From Cryptomeria japonica (Eukaryota; Streptophyta; Pinopsida; Cupressales; Cupressaceae), in the NCBI RefSeq assembly GCF_030272615.1, contig NC_081411.1, positions 159,010,471 through 159,074,470 of the forward strand: a DNA stretch of 64,000 nucleotides. Reading direction: 5' to 3'. This document shows positions 22,389-34,723 of the stretch, one piece after another. The notes under the pieces were generated by a model. That model was not told where the DNA came from. It ran no database searches and saw only the letters and a program-made list of their open reading frames with translations. A program made the position numbers and the translations under genes. Position 1 is the first letter of the stretch; each line of letters starts with the position of its first letter.

Positions 22389-24769
22389 CAGAGGCACGTA
22401 CTCCTTATGACAGACAGTGGACATTATGTAGTTTGACATGTTGTAGTCAGCCTGCGGGCCATACTTAGGACAGACAGTCCGATTTTGTACTTCGATATTA
22501 TTATGATATGTGATATGAAATGCATCGATATGATGGGATGCAATGTGTTATGATTTGTAGTTATTTTTCTATGTATGGATGACTTATGTACTTGTTTATG
22601 AACATGTATGGATGTATTTTTATGTATTTTTGATTTATTTATGAAATGAAATGGATAAAATGCTTGATGTAATATGTGATGGAATGCAAATGTACTAACC
22701 AATGAATGCAGGATACAACATATGTGTGGAGAAATCAGAGCACTAGACTGAACTGACTATCCGAACTGACGGAAGAAATGTTAGTAAGAAGAAATGAGAT
22801 AGAGGGAAATTAGTGACGAAGAAAAACTTGCTTTCAGTAATGCACTTTGTAGGTGAGAACCTTTATTTTAATATAGCAAAATGGATGCGTAGCATCATGG
22901 CATTGAAGGCCAGAGCTGAAATGCAACCCTTTTTGCAATAGACAGACACATCACAGACAAACGACAATCACAATCAAAAAAGAAAGAGACCATGAGCCAT
23001 CCCGGTCACTCTAAATCACTCAGTGACATCATCAAGCAACATAGGAACATGATCGAAGCCAAAGATAAATCAATAAAAAGATAAGATACACAAATTCAAG
23101 CAAATCAGACAAACATCTTGATCTTCATTGTCAAAAGTTGAAAGCGTTGATAGGACGATCATGCTGTCTGGTTTCAGGAAATGCGGTACCCCGTCTAAGA
23201 CAGGACACAGTCTGGTTTCAAGTATACCACACCCTGTATAAGACCCATGATAATAGGAACAAGGACAAATGATTTTGATACTGATATGCGATTGATATGA
23301 TAGTTTTGATCAGTTTGAATGTTTGGTTTGATAGAAAAAGTGCATCTGTTAATGCGTGATTTCATTAAAGCACAATGTGACATGGATTGCGAGTGTCGTT
23401 GGATGAATGCTCAGTGATTTGTCTTATGCACAAAAGGAATAATGTATTGTAAAATGTTTTTTTTTTTTTTTGGAGTTTTACAATTTTTTTTTCGTTTTTT
23501 TTTTTTTTTTCAGGACTTTATTTGATTTTTAGAGATTTTTTCAGGACATTTTTCAATTTTTATGACTTTTTTCAAGACATTATTCAATTTTTATGAATTT
23601 TTTCAGGACATTTTTTCAATTTTTATGAATTTTTTCAGGACATTTTTCAATTTTTTTGGATTTTTCTCAGGACATTTTTTGATTTTTATGAATTTTTTCA
23701 GGACATTATTCGATTTTTTATGATTTTTTAAGGACATTTTTCAATTTTATGAGATTTTTTTCAGGACATTTTGAAATTTTTTTTATTTTTTCAAGACATT
23801 TTTCAATTTTTATGATTTTGCCCCCAGTGTCTAGCAAGGCAAGGAATATGACAGGTGAATAAATAGGCTTGCTAAAATGATGGTGGATAGAAGGAAGACA
23901 AAGGCCTTTTATCATGGAGACAATACGGATGCAATTTTCAAGGGCTATTGCGTGATGGGACAAGAGATTGGATATGACAATGTAAAGCAGTGACATGGCA
24001 TGAGAGACATGTCAAGAGGTTTTTGAAACCATGTTTAAATTTTGCATCCTTATTACAGATCAAGATCAAGGAATGAAACAGAGTGTATGGATAGTGATAA
24101 GATATGGATAGGATAAGCAAGACCAAGAATGGATAAGGGACATGGACTGAAGGTCGGGATTGGCTAAGGGATAGTGGCAGACAGTTGCAATAAGCCAGGA
24201 AATATGGATGAAAGGTTGTAATAAGCAAATGGATAAAGACCAAAAGCTATGATAGACTAAAAGCTACAAACAAGATCCTTGATGCTCATGAAGATCGTTA
24301 GCCTTGTCAAGATCAAAGGTGGAAAGGGAAACTGGACATGAGGGACAATAGGAGATGAAGGGTAATGACAGGGGTTCGATAGGATAATGAAGGGCAATAG
24401 GATATGAAGGAGGAAATCTGCCCCCAAGTGTGGTGTGCAAGAAGTTCATAGATTACACATGATGCCTGTTTGCCAGGTTTTCATCATGGTACTTGCCCAA
24501 GGTGCCTGTTTGCCAGGTTTTCACTAGTGGACGAATTATTTTTCTTTACTTTTTTTTTTTTCTCTCTTTTTTTTCACTTTTTTATTTTTTTTTGTATTTT
24601 TGACTTTTTCAATAGAAGATGGACACATGATAGGGGATGGAAGAAGGACTCAAGCATCTTTTTGTTTGGATAGTAGCCTTGAAAAAAATGGACCATGACC
24701 TTTAAAAGTATGCTCAGAGACGTTGGTCGGATAAGGACATGGAAAATGACATGAAACTAAGGCAAGGAT
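22389..24769. other. Element 3 non-coding stretch between PMD gene and sense ORF
   Basis: No supportable gene. It holds an imperfect duplicate of CTGGTTTCA...CC(C/A)GTCTAAGAC-like words at about 23166-23245, the T-rich minisatellite at 23455-23820, and two copies of GTGCCTGTTTGCCAGGTTTTC-like sequence at about 24461-24482 and 24502-24523. A second T-rich run lies at 24537-24605. Confidence 0.6.
23455..23820. repeat. T-rich minisatellite, about 30-bp unit
   Basis: About ten imperfect copies of TCAGGACATTTTTCAATTTT followed by TATGAATTTTT. On the transcribed minus strand of element 3 this is a long A-rich tract placed between its sense ORF and the antisense PMD gene. Confidence 0.85.
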
Positions 24770-27614
24770 TTATGCAAAGGATTGGATCAAAGGGATCGAA
24801 GGATGGAAAATATGCATTAGATAATGGATAGGGTATTGGAAGAATTGGGCTTCACTGGATGGAAATGTTGGCAAGATCGACATTGGCACACACCTTGAGG
24901 GATGATGGATTGATGGAGGAAGAGTGGGTTTTGGATATGGAGATTTTGATGAAGGAACGACTATGGATTTTGGGACATAAGGGCCCAAAATGGATGAAGG
25001 AGGTGATGGAGGAATAGACTTGGAAGGTTTGGATGGAGGAACAACAATTTTAGATGCCAATGTAGGTTGTTCTTTTTGTGCTTCAAGGAGCTTCTTGGGG
25101 ATCCACATGGTTTTTGATTTTTCATGCTTTTGTGGTTCCTTGGAGTGCATTGCTTGCACAAGGGATTTAGGAACCCATATATATTTTGAATTTGCTTTAT
25201 TTTGCTCAGTGGGCCTTTGTGGCCTTTTGGATTTTTCTTTTTCTTTATAGATCAATTTGTTCTTTGTTTGACATGTCGATTATATTGGACATGTTGATCT
25301 TTGAATACATGTGGATCGCTAGACTTATGACTTTTATACTTGGCATCCAAATTGCTTGGAAGAGGGAATGAATGTCGGTGTGGATGGGAATGATATGGAG
25401 GCATGTGGGATTGATGGAAAGTTCTCCAAGATGTGTGCCTTTGCTGATGTTGCATAGGAGATGGAGGGATATAGGGACCTAGAATGGATGAAAGCGATGA
25501 TGGGGAAGGTGGACATTTGGATTTTGACTTTGAAGGGATACCAACGCCTTGAGTGTGAGCTCTGTAGCCATGACCATTAGTATACTCTTTGATATGAAGG
25601 GGTTCTTGCTTATGAAGGTCTACCCCTTTGCCTTTATCAATATTTTGACTAATAGGATACTCTTTGCTTTGGGAAGAAGACGCGAGTCCATTATGAGGTG
25701 GATATGATATGAGAGAAATAATGAGATCTTGAAGTGGATCGGATTGCACCAAAGTGGAAGAACCCATTACGCATGTTGAGGGTTCATGAACATCTTGCAT
25801 TGACACGTTAGAATCATGAGGGGGATTAGGATCATGAGGGGGACTAGGATCATGTAGTGGACATGGTTCAATGATAGGCTCTTCAAGAGATGGAATGGGA
25901 GAAATAATGGGATCGTCAAAAGAAACGCGATCTTGGAGTGTATATGGAGCATTAAGACAAGGAGATGGAGGAACAAGTGGATCTTGTGGAGGATTTGAAG
26001 GAAGAATTTGATCTTGACAAGGAGGAAGATCATTGGAATCCTCTTTAAAGGTGCTTTGCTCTTGACTTTCAATGGGATCATCATAAAGGATGGAAAGGAT
26101 ATCTTGATCTTTCTTAGGAAGAAGAATGTCAATGGGATTTGAAAGGACATTTTTTTCATGAAATGGAAGGGGATCGTTTGGGACTGGATGGACTGAGATA
26201 TCTTGATCTTTCTCAGGGAATGGAGTGTCAATAGGACTTTGGATATGATGGACAAGAATAGGGGAATCATCATGAGTGTCTGGGAAGATGGGATCTTGGT
26301 CAACAATTGGATGGGATGATAAGGTTTCGAAATCTTGATCTTGATCTATTTTAGGACTCATTTCTTCATGCTCTAAATTATCCTCTTGACAGGTTGGACT
26401 TTGGATATGCATGGAGGATTCTGACAATGAATCAATGTTTTGGCATGAAGGAAATGCACTTTGAACATTCGTGATGGATTCTGACAAGGAATCAATGCTT
26501 GAACATGAGGAAGAGGGACTTGGAATGGGGTCCTCTAAAATAGGTAATGGCAATAAAGTGCATGGTGGCATTGGGTCTTGTATTTCTGAAACATGACAAG
26601 GATGTGCATCACGAATTGGATTATCTTGGCAATCAATTATGGATAGCTCTTGGATAATTGCATCCTTGGGTGTATTGTTTGATGAGGACAATATAGAAGG
26701 TTCTTGTGAAACTTCTAAAGGTGTAGGGATAGATGCCACTGGAGAGTCAATTTGTTTGTGGGGGGATGAGGCATTGCTAGACATAAGTGTATTATCTTGA
26801 TCTTCCTCAATAAACTCACTTGGTAGGTTCCTCAAGAGCCTTGCAAAAAAGCCGCCTTTCTTTTTAGGTTTTGACATGATTGGATCTGGAATTTGAACTT
26901 GTTTTTGGTTTGATGTCATGTTTTGATATTGAACTAGATGTTGATCATTTTGGTTTGACATGTTCAAAATTCGGCTTGGTGCATGTTGCAACCTTTGTTT
27001 TTGAATGTCTGGTGGCAGTTGTTGACATTGATATGTTGATTGAACTTGAACTTGTTGATATTCCACCATTGGTTGGACTATTTGTGGACATTGTATAATT
27101 GGTTGGACATATTGTTGAAATTGGACCATTGGTTGTGTTGGTTGTATATGTTGGACAATTGGTTGAACCATTGGTTGTATTGGTTGAAAATCTGATTGAT
27201 AGTAAACACCTTCTTGTTCTTGTTGTGGAGGAACATAATGTTGAAATCGATGTTGTCTCTTTTCTTGAAATTGTTTCATCATCTCTATTTGGGAGAGGAG
27301 AGCTGGTATGTCTGATCGTTCAAGAAGAGATCTTACATCAATTGACTCAATCTTTGGATTTCGACCTAGAATTTTTTGAAACATTTTGGACATTTGTGAT
27401 CTATTCTTCGCAATGTTTTTCACTCTTTGTTCCAATATCTCATTTTCTTGAGCTAGTTTCTCCTCTAGTTTTTGTATTTGGAGACTTGTTTCATCATAAA
27501 AAGTTTGATCAATGTTGCTCTGTTGTTGGGTTGGATATAAATGTATTGCATTGTTGGTTGATATGTCAAACTTTGTTGCATCATTGGTGCTGGGAACCTT
27601 GTTTCAATAGACAT
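24770..27614 (-). pseudogene. Element 3 sense ORF, Gln/Pro-rich, unknown function
   Basis: The main open stretch is 727 codons (27435-25252), among the longest in the window. It extends upstream to a likely ATG at 27614 through one frameshift near 27530, and downstream through a one-base frameshift at 25252-25255 into 161 more codons ending at 24770. Features in order: Gln-rich start, a heptad-like coiled coil (LQIQKLEEKLAQENEILEQR), a Gln/Pro/Val region with repeated QPMVQ words, a basic patch (SKPKKKGGFFARLLRNLP), a long acidic Pro/Ser/Asp region, and two WVPK/WIPK motifs (KYIWVPKSLV, KTMWIPKKLL) near the end. No zinc knuckle, protease or polymerase motif is seen. Its place after the leader suggests a structural (Gag-like) role, but homology to known Gag is not evident. 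Confidence 0.6.
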
Positions 27615-29650
27615 GTCACTATGCAAATGCAATATTTTTTTGGAATTTTTCAAAGATAATATATGATATGCAACTAAATGCAAACTTAAATAAATGAAAA
27701 TGCAATCTATGTTTTTGGTTGTTTTTGAAGATTTTGACAAATTTATGAATGAAAATCTAAGAGAGGGACCCTTGGGAAATTGGAATGATGTCTAGACCTC
27801 AAAGGACAAAAGGACTTAAATGACAAAGGACAAGATGTCAATGTCTCCCCTATATGCTTGGATACTAAGCTAGGTTTGACGAAATGACATTGATGACAAA
27901 AGGACAAAAGGTTTGATAATGTCTAGACTTCTTAACAATGACTTAGGGTTTATAAAATATTTGGATTACTCAAGGATGACAAGACCTAGCTTTGACACTA
28001 TATGCAAAAGGACAATTGCTATGATATGATAATGACTTAAGCTTAATGAAGAGACTTAGGGTATGCATTGTATGACAATGGTATGACTTTAATGCAAGAG
28101 GACATATGCAAATGGATGATCCTTATTGATAGGAGTATGACTTAGGTGAAATCTAACCTTGGTACTTGACAATGAACTTTGCAAAATGCAACCTAGGATG
28201 AACCTAAATGTAAGTGACATAAATGTTGAGACAAGTTTTTGAACAATGTTGGATAACCATGCTTTAGGAAGATGATCTTTGAATCGTGTTGAATTTTTGT
28301 TGGATGAATGTCTCTTGTGTTTAACCTTGTTTTTGAATCAATTTGTCTTGCTTTTGAAATGAGATGTAATTCAACTTTTGACAAGTAAAGAAGACAAGAT
28401 ATTTTGACTTAGACTCAAGACAATCATGCTCATTTCCACATTTCTTATGGTAGGCAAAGACATTAGGTACTTGAGAGGTAGACTCATTATGGGATTCAAG
28501 GAGAATACACAGATGCTTGACCCCACAGGCTCCCCTCCACGGCACTCACTTCTCAGGGCAGCCAAGCATTAGTCCCCATGGATATCTCCCCATGGCGGAC
28601 TTAGTATCTCTTCCAAGTATCCGAATTTGTCCTTCTTAAGCAACTAGAAGGGTTTTTGGCCTCTAAAAACAAGGTGTTTAGTAAGGATTTCTGTTAAGCG
28701 TTACTCCTTGACGTCACGCAAGCGTGATTGAGACATTAAGCCCATCAAGATACCAAAAAAATGTAGTCGCGCAAGCATTATTTAGACCAAGAGGCCCTAC
28801 TTAGATGTTGATATGAGAAAGAGTTCAAGGGTCATCACTTCCCAAGTAACTGCAATTCCCACGTAACACTTCCTTCAAAGCTTTTGCTCATCGGGTATTT
28901 TTTTTATAGTTAGTTAGAATGCCAAGGAATTCTAGCCATACTCACTTTGGGTCGTTCCCTTCTCACGATTATCACTTGCTTGCAAAAAGCAAAGTGGTCG
29001 GGAAGGCAGGCCCTCTAAATGTGACACACAATCAACAACACAAGCATGGTATCGAAGATCTGGATTTCTGATCACCCTAAGAAGGATGAGAGCATACTCT
29101 CCTACTCCAATGTCATACTCAACAATCAAAGCAAACAAATGTTCATTCCAACCTATTTAGAAATCACTAGGTGCCTAAAAATTAAATACAAACACAAAGT
29201 TTGATTGTTTCTCCAAGGCAACCTGCAAAAACCCAAGTTAGAAGTTTGATACGCTTATTCTTTGACTTTCGAATCTGCACAAAGTGTGTTATTAGTTTGA
29301 TTTATTGTCTTTGCCATGTGTATGCCAAGATTTTGCACAGATAATTAGTACCAAAATCCAAAAAATAGAAAACATAATGCAAAAACAAACAATTTTCAAG
29401 TAAAACACTGCATTTTTTTACCTCTGTTCTGGACTTTACATAGGCGCAGAAGTCATGACACAAGCGCAGAAGTCATGACACAAGCTTAGAATGTCTTCAA
29501 CACAAGTGCAAGTTGCTTGACATAGGCGTAGGTTGTCTTACACAGGCGCAAAAGTCTCCAGAAAGCCCTACACTGCCCTGTTATTGGGTTTTTTGGCCTG
29601 CAAATCAACTCAAAAGCACTCAAAGACACAGTAAAGGGGTTAGATGGTTA
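27615..29650. other. Element 3 leader, no gene
   Basis: About 2 kb between primer site and sense ORF. It includes many AAAGGACAA/TGACAA words at 27800-28150. A more complex, GC-richer block lies at 28510-28800, with TGACGTCACGCAAGCGTGA (overlapping palindromes TGACGTCA and CACGCAAGCGTG) near 28707. Repeated GACACAAGCGCAGAAGTCAT words lie at 29445-29490. Short ORFs here have no recognisable domain. Confidence 0.55.
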
Positions 29651-29671
29651 GTGTTCACATCGGGTTCACCA
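29651..29671 (-). promoter_or_regulatory. Primer-binding site, tRNA-Trp
   Basis: Plus strand GTTCACATCGGGTTC + ACCA matches the tRNA-Trp 3' end with one C-to-T-type change, five bases from the LTR start at 29677. Confidence 0.78.
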
Positions 29672-29676
29672 ATTAA

Positions 29677-31318
29677 TGTACATTAGGAAATAGGAAATCA
29701 TCGCAAAATAGATATAAACATAATAGCTCAATCACCAATGCATTCATTGCAATGAATCTATCCTAAACAACACTCAATAGAGACATGAGATAAAAGAATT
29801 CAAAAACGAAAGATTATGCAAACCATAGACATGACCTGAATTCTCCTTCATGCGGATCCATTGTTCTTCTTTCCTCTTCAAATGGTTGGATTGTGGATCT
29901 CACCTACAAGTGCACACACATAATTGAAAGCAAGTAGACAAGATTACTGATCAAGAGTACTAGAAATTCGATAGTCTGATTACCAATTATTAATTAGCCT
30001 TGATTGATGAAGATCATCCAATTTATAGAAGAATTGGAGAGATGACAAGATTAGCATGATCCAATTCAAATGGAAATTGCAAATCAATATGACAAATTAT
30101 GACAAATTATGACAAATTATGCACTTTCTATGCAAAATTTGTTGATTGATAATTTATGACAAAATATGACACATTCTATGTCAAAATTGATTGATTGTCA
30201 ATTATGACAAATTATGACAAATTGAAATGTCATTTCCATGAATTTAGGAGAGAAATAGGAGGAAATTGAAATTAAGAAATTAAGAAAATTAAAATTGATG
30301 AAATTAGGAATTAGAAATTGATGGAAAAATAGGAAATTAGGAACTAGAAGAAATTAGGTAAATTAATTAATAATTTGTCATTTATTAATTAATTTACAAG
30401 AGGAGGAATAATTAGCCAATTAAATAAAGATTTAATTGTAATGAGAAGACTTAGGATTAATAAATAATTTAGTAATCCTAGCGGGAGAAATGACAAACAA
30501 GGTTAAATGATTGAATCATGAAACCCTAGAAGATGAATTAGCAATGCGAGGATGACAATTAGGTCCTGATTGAAGATAATTAACGTCGATCATGATTTTG
30601 AATTGATAAAGGACCATTGCGATAAATGATTTGATTGATAGATGCGCCAATTGACGAGGAACAATGACAAATTGATCCAAATTGACATAATTGAGACAGA
30701 CAATGATCGATGACAAATCGGTCGCAAAATGACAAGATTGACAAAAGGACAAGAATCGATGACAAATAGATTGCAAAATGACAAGATTGAAAATGACCAT
30801 GATCGATGACAAATCAGTCACAAAATGACAAGATTGAAAAGAGGACAAAAATCGATGACAAATAGATTGCAAAACGACAAGATTGATAAACCGATCGCCA
30901 GATGATAAGATTGAAAAGAGGACAAAACCCTAGTTAGGATTGACGATGTCCAAAATGATAAGATTGATGATAAGATTGATAAGAGAGCAACGATTGATGA
31001 CAAATCGATCGCAAGATTGACAGGAAGATGAAACCCTAATTAGGATTGGCGATGTCCAAAATGATGACAAATTAGCATGCACATTGATGCGACAAGATAA
31101 AATCGATCAAAATCATGACTGAATAGTGTTGTCGACAAGACCAAATTTGAGAGCGAGATGAATGAAGAATGTGGAAGAATGAATCGATGTTCACAAATGA
31201 TAAAGACCAAGTGCATGACATAGGAGAAATGTTAATGCGACGCAAAAACCTAAAATGAGGCAATGCGCAAATGTTAAAGCATGACTCCGCAAACGTTGAC
31301 CATTTTTAGGTGTCTACA
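29677..31318 (-). repeat. Element 3 LTR (5' LTR, right copy)
   Basis: Direct repeat of 17702-19334, followed by target duplication CCCTC at 31319-31323. It has a single copy of the LTR-end block that is duplicated beside the left LTR. Confidence 0.93.
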
Positions 31319-31800
31319 CCCTCAACCCTCAACCATACAATCTATATCACACCCTTGAGTCTATAACCAATACCCTAACCTCTATACCAATACCCTTGAC
31401 CTTGTAGTAATTGAATATTCTAATCCTTTGACCTTATACCTTATACATTACACCCTCATTCATAAACACAATTCCCTAAACCTTATATAAATATCCTAAA
31501 CATGATACCCTAAGCCCTACACACTATCCCTTGAACATTAAACCCTATAACTTGTACTAAATTTAAATCATTTACCCTTGACCTATAACCAATATAAGCT
31601 CAACCCTATAATCAATATGCTCAACCATACACCCTATACCCTCAACCCTAAAACCTCTATTCTCAACCTTATACCCTAAACCCTATATGATATGTACACT
31701 CATCAATAAAAAATACATACTTTATGCAATCCCTAGTCATAGACACAATACCCTCAAACTTAAATCCCACACCCTAAACCCTAAAGAAGTGGGAACCTAA
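31319..31800. repeat. Degenerate telomere-like (CCCTAAA-type) repeats
   Basis: Frequent ACCCTA, ACCCTCAACCCT, TACCCTAAACCCTA and CACCCTAAACCCTAAAG words (last at about 31771-31786) resemble a decayed interstitial array of the plant telomere unit CCCTAAA. Element 3 inserted at its left edge. Confidence 0.65.
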
Positions 31801-32195
31801 GAAAGAAAGAAATAAGAGCAAAGAGAGGGAAGGGGAAGGAGACTTAGAGAGGGGAGAGATAGAGAGGTGAGAGAGAGAAGAGAGGGAAAATTAAAGGGGA
31901 AGATCAATATATAGAAGGATGGAGGGATGAAGGTGGAGAGGTGAGAGACCTAGAGAGGGAGAGAGAAGTGAGATATGTAGAGGGAAAGAGATAGGTGGGT
32001 AATGAGATAGGGATGGATAGGTAGAGAATTAGAGAGGGAGAGAGGTAAAGACCTAGAGAGAGGACAAAGTGTGTGGGAGGAAGATACATAGAGAGAATAA
32101 GAGAGGTAGAGAGAAGGAGGGATGGATGGAGTTAGCGAGGTAGAGAGAGATATGGGGGTAAGGAGTGAGGGAGAGGTAGAAAGAGAGGAATGAGC
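31790..32195. repeat. GA-rich simple-sequence tract
   Basis: Long purine-rich run of GAGAGA, AGAGAGGTAGAGAG and GGAGAGGTGAGAGA words. Confidence 0.8.
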
Positions 32196-33475
32196 ATAGG
32201 GGCTTCACCCACTAGGCAATATGATATCATTTGTGTTCATATTGGGGGGTTTAATATCCCAAAATTTTGAAGCAATATATTACAGATATATTAAGGACAT
32301 AGGGGTTTTATAAATTGTTATCATGAATATGAATATTCAAAGGTATTTTATTCTTCAAATTCCAAAAGTAGGTGTTGGATACAAGACTTCCACATGTTTC
32401 ATCATTGGTGGATCGTTGGAGTAAAAAATTTCTTATAACGATCCCACATGTCTATCATGTCCAGGCAACCTCTTCCATCATTGAGTCATTGGGATATGTG
32501 AGAAGCATCACCAACATTTCAAGAATCATCTTCACTGTGTACTCTTTACATGTGTACATCCATGTGGGATTTGATTTCTATTACCAAGTCACTTGCAACC
32601 TTCTCGTTGGGTTGTTAAGGTATTTCAAAATCTTTAGCTATAACAAAAGATTATATCGATGGTCATCCCTTCTGATGTGTGCATCCATGTATGCATCATC
32701 AAGTTGGCAAGATGAGATTTGAATATTAAAACTCAAAATTTCACCAATGAGCTTCATTTTTCTGAGTGTATTTCACTAAAAAAGTAGGGGCAAAAAGTGA
32801 GAATGATTTCAGCATAGACACAAATTAGTGCCATGGAGGACAACTTGGATTCACTAAATGCTTCTTTAAATTTAAATAATATTCATTTCAATTCAAATAG
32901 TGTTCATTTAGAAGGTTGAATGTGGATACATAGAGAAGTGGAAGGAAACCTCATAGAAACCTACAACTTCAAGCCATTATCAAGATTTGCAGTTGAAGAG
33001 GATCAAGGAACAATACTTAATCAGGTATTTAGAAAAAAATTATGTCCCCTCCATTGAAATATTATTCTCATTCATTTGTTTTAACATAGTAATGTCGACC
33101 ATGGAAAGAACTATTCCATCTATGAAAACAAATAGTAAAATAGGGTGAAGAATACATGAAGAACCATCATCTGATCTATAACCAAGAGATAGTGAAGACT
33201 GATTAAAGTTTACAATATCTAACAATACCAATAGAAAAACACTAGAAAAAATACCCATGAGAAAATATGGAGACCTCAAATAGAACAAAATAAACTGTAA
33301 CAACAACATAATATATTAAAAAACTATTTTTTTTTTAATATAAGTACTTCCATAAGGGGGTAACTCCCATATGTTAAAAAAAGTGTACATAGATATTAAG
33401 AGGGGGGACACCATGGGACACAAGGGGGATTAGTGATAAGAGGAGGGGTACAAGGGGGATAAATGATACAAATAA
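32196..33475. other. No gene seen
   Basis: Unique-looking AT-rich sequence. A plus-strand ORF of 116 codons at 32372-32722 has no domain or composition that supports it. GGGGG-containing words recur near 33350-33460 (CACAAGGGGGAT, TACAAGGGGGAT). Confidence 0.5.
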
Positions 33476-33988
33476 CTAATCCCCTTTCCAATCACTTTCA
33501 ACCTCTCTACAATCTCTTGAGGGGAGAAAATCACTATTATCACTCATGAAGGCCTCAAACTCATCCAAGTTGTATTGCTGGCCTACCCCAACTTTGAATA
33601 TCTTCCATGCTTTAGCCATTTTGGTCTTTCTACCTTCTATATTAGGATTAAAAAAAACCAAAGCATGATCTTTGACTATGGTACAATCTAAAAGGGTGTC
33701 CACTGCAATCTTGACACCACCATTCCCCTCCTTCACTATGCAATTGACAATACCATAGGCATTAAGAGCATATCCCAAAATATGAATGATGGTGGAGAAC
33801 AAGTTCTCATAAATAATTCCATCATGTATATGCCCACTAGCCCATAAATATATCCCTAAAATATTTATCAAAGACATCTTCTCCTCCTTGTTCCCTTTGT
33901 TGAATATGTGGGCAATTTGCTCCTTTGGGGATTCTCTAAAATTGTTCATGTATACACACAAACACTTAACACAAAAGGAGTTCGCCAT
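33476..33988 (-). CDS. Unrecognised 170-codon ORF
   Basis: An uninterrupted minus-strand ORF starting MANSFCVKCLCVYMNNF and ending DCREVESDWKGD. It has a Cys pair near the start (CVKC), a mixed hydrophobic/polar composition like a folded protein, and segments such as IVNCIVKEGNGGVKIAVDTL and EFEAFMSDNSDFLPSRD. No family is recognised. It could be an exon of a decayed gene or a fragment of a transposon ORF. The lack of stops is mild support for former coding use. Confidence 0.35.
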   Translation of the reverse strand: MANSFCVKCLCVYMNNFRESPKEQIAHIFNKGNKEEKMSLINILGIYLWASGHIHDGIIYENLFSTIIHILGYALNAYGIVNCIVKEGNGGVKIAVDTLLDCTIVKDHALVFFNPNIEGRKTKMAKAWKIFKVGVGQQYNLDEFEAFMSDNSDFLPSRDCREVESDWKGD

Positions 33989-34723
33989 TTTCTATACACA
34001 GACTTGATGAAAGAATCACTACTGTATAGCCTTCATAACAATCAAAACAAATTTTAAAACATAGCTTTTTACGATCTGTTTCTAAAATGTGCACCCAAAT
34101 ATCCAGTTTACTGCAGATCGCCAATATTTTGTTGAAAAGGATAAGATTTTTTCATCCATCACTCAGCCATCTACCACCTGTTATGTTCAAACCTACATTT
34201 TATATGTTTGACTACAAGAATAGATACAATTGGAGAATTTGATCAATTAATTTTTAGTTTTGGTATAAAATCAACTCATCAAACTCCAATGTAATCTTTG
34301 CTTTATCCTTTTGTAGCCTCATGGATGGAAGAATATGTCACCAAAGTGGAGACTTACAATCTTATGGAATGAAATTCTAGTTCTATGTGAAGACATGTCA
34401 TTCTTTCCAAGTAACCAATGTTTATTTACAATTACCTAAAACAAAAAGATCTCATAAATCATGGCTCAATAACCCCAATTGAAATACAAAGGAAAATAAA
34501 TAGTTTCTCATGGAAACTGCCAAGGAAAAGAAACACCTTCATTGACTCTTAATTTCCCCATTTCCAAATTAACCCCTTCATGTGTAAATTTGATTTTCTT
34601 TTTTCATTTATTTATGGATGAACTAGGATGAACATACACATCATTTCATAGCAATATTATAACTAGACTTCCAAATTTTTTATTATTATAATTTTATCCA
34701 TTACTTAATCAACTAATAGGTAC
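33989..34723. other. No gene seen
   Basis: AT-rich sequence without ORFs or obvious repeats. Confidence 0.5.

Larger units (their letters stand above)
17702..31318 (-). mobile_element. Element 3: 13.6-kb LTR element with antisense PMD gene (TSD CCCTC)
   Basis: LTRs of 1633 and 1642 bases (17702-19334 and 29677-31318) start TGTACATTAGGAAATAGG and end TAGGTGTCTACA. Target duplication CCCTC is at 17697-17701 and 31319-31323. A tRNA-Trp primer site (29651-29671) and polypurine tract (19335-19353) give minus orientation. Minus-strand order is 5' LTR, long leader, one long ORF (27614-24770), T-rich repeats, antisense PMD gene (20755-22388), a duplicated LTR-end block, 3' LTR. No reverse transcriptase, RNase H, protease or integrase is visible, so it should be non-autonomous. 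The sense-gene/antisense-ORF/3'-LTR order matches Tat-lineage gypsy elements that carry antisense extra ORFs. Confidence 0.92.

Noticed and set aside
27099-27659. Plus-strand ORF of 186 codons rich in Val/Leu
   Set aside because: It is the opposite strand of the Gln/Pro-rich sense ORF of element 3; its composition is what the complement of CAA/CCA-rich codons gives.
28700-28725. TGACGTCA palindrome as a CRE-type promoter element
   Set aside because: A single 8-base palindrome with no nearby TATA box or gene start; noted in the leader entry but not supportable as a promoter.
32372-32722. 116-codon plus-strand ORF
   Set aside because: No domain, no similarity to neighbours, composition typical of chance ORFs in AT-rich DNA.
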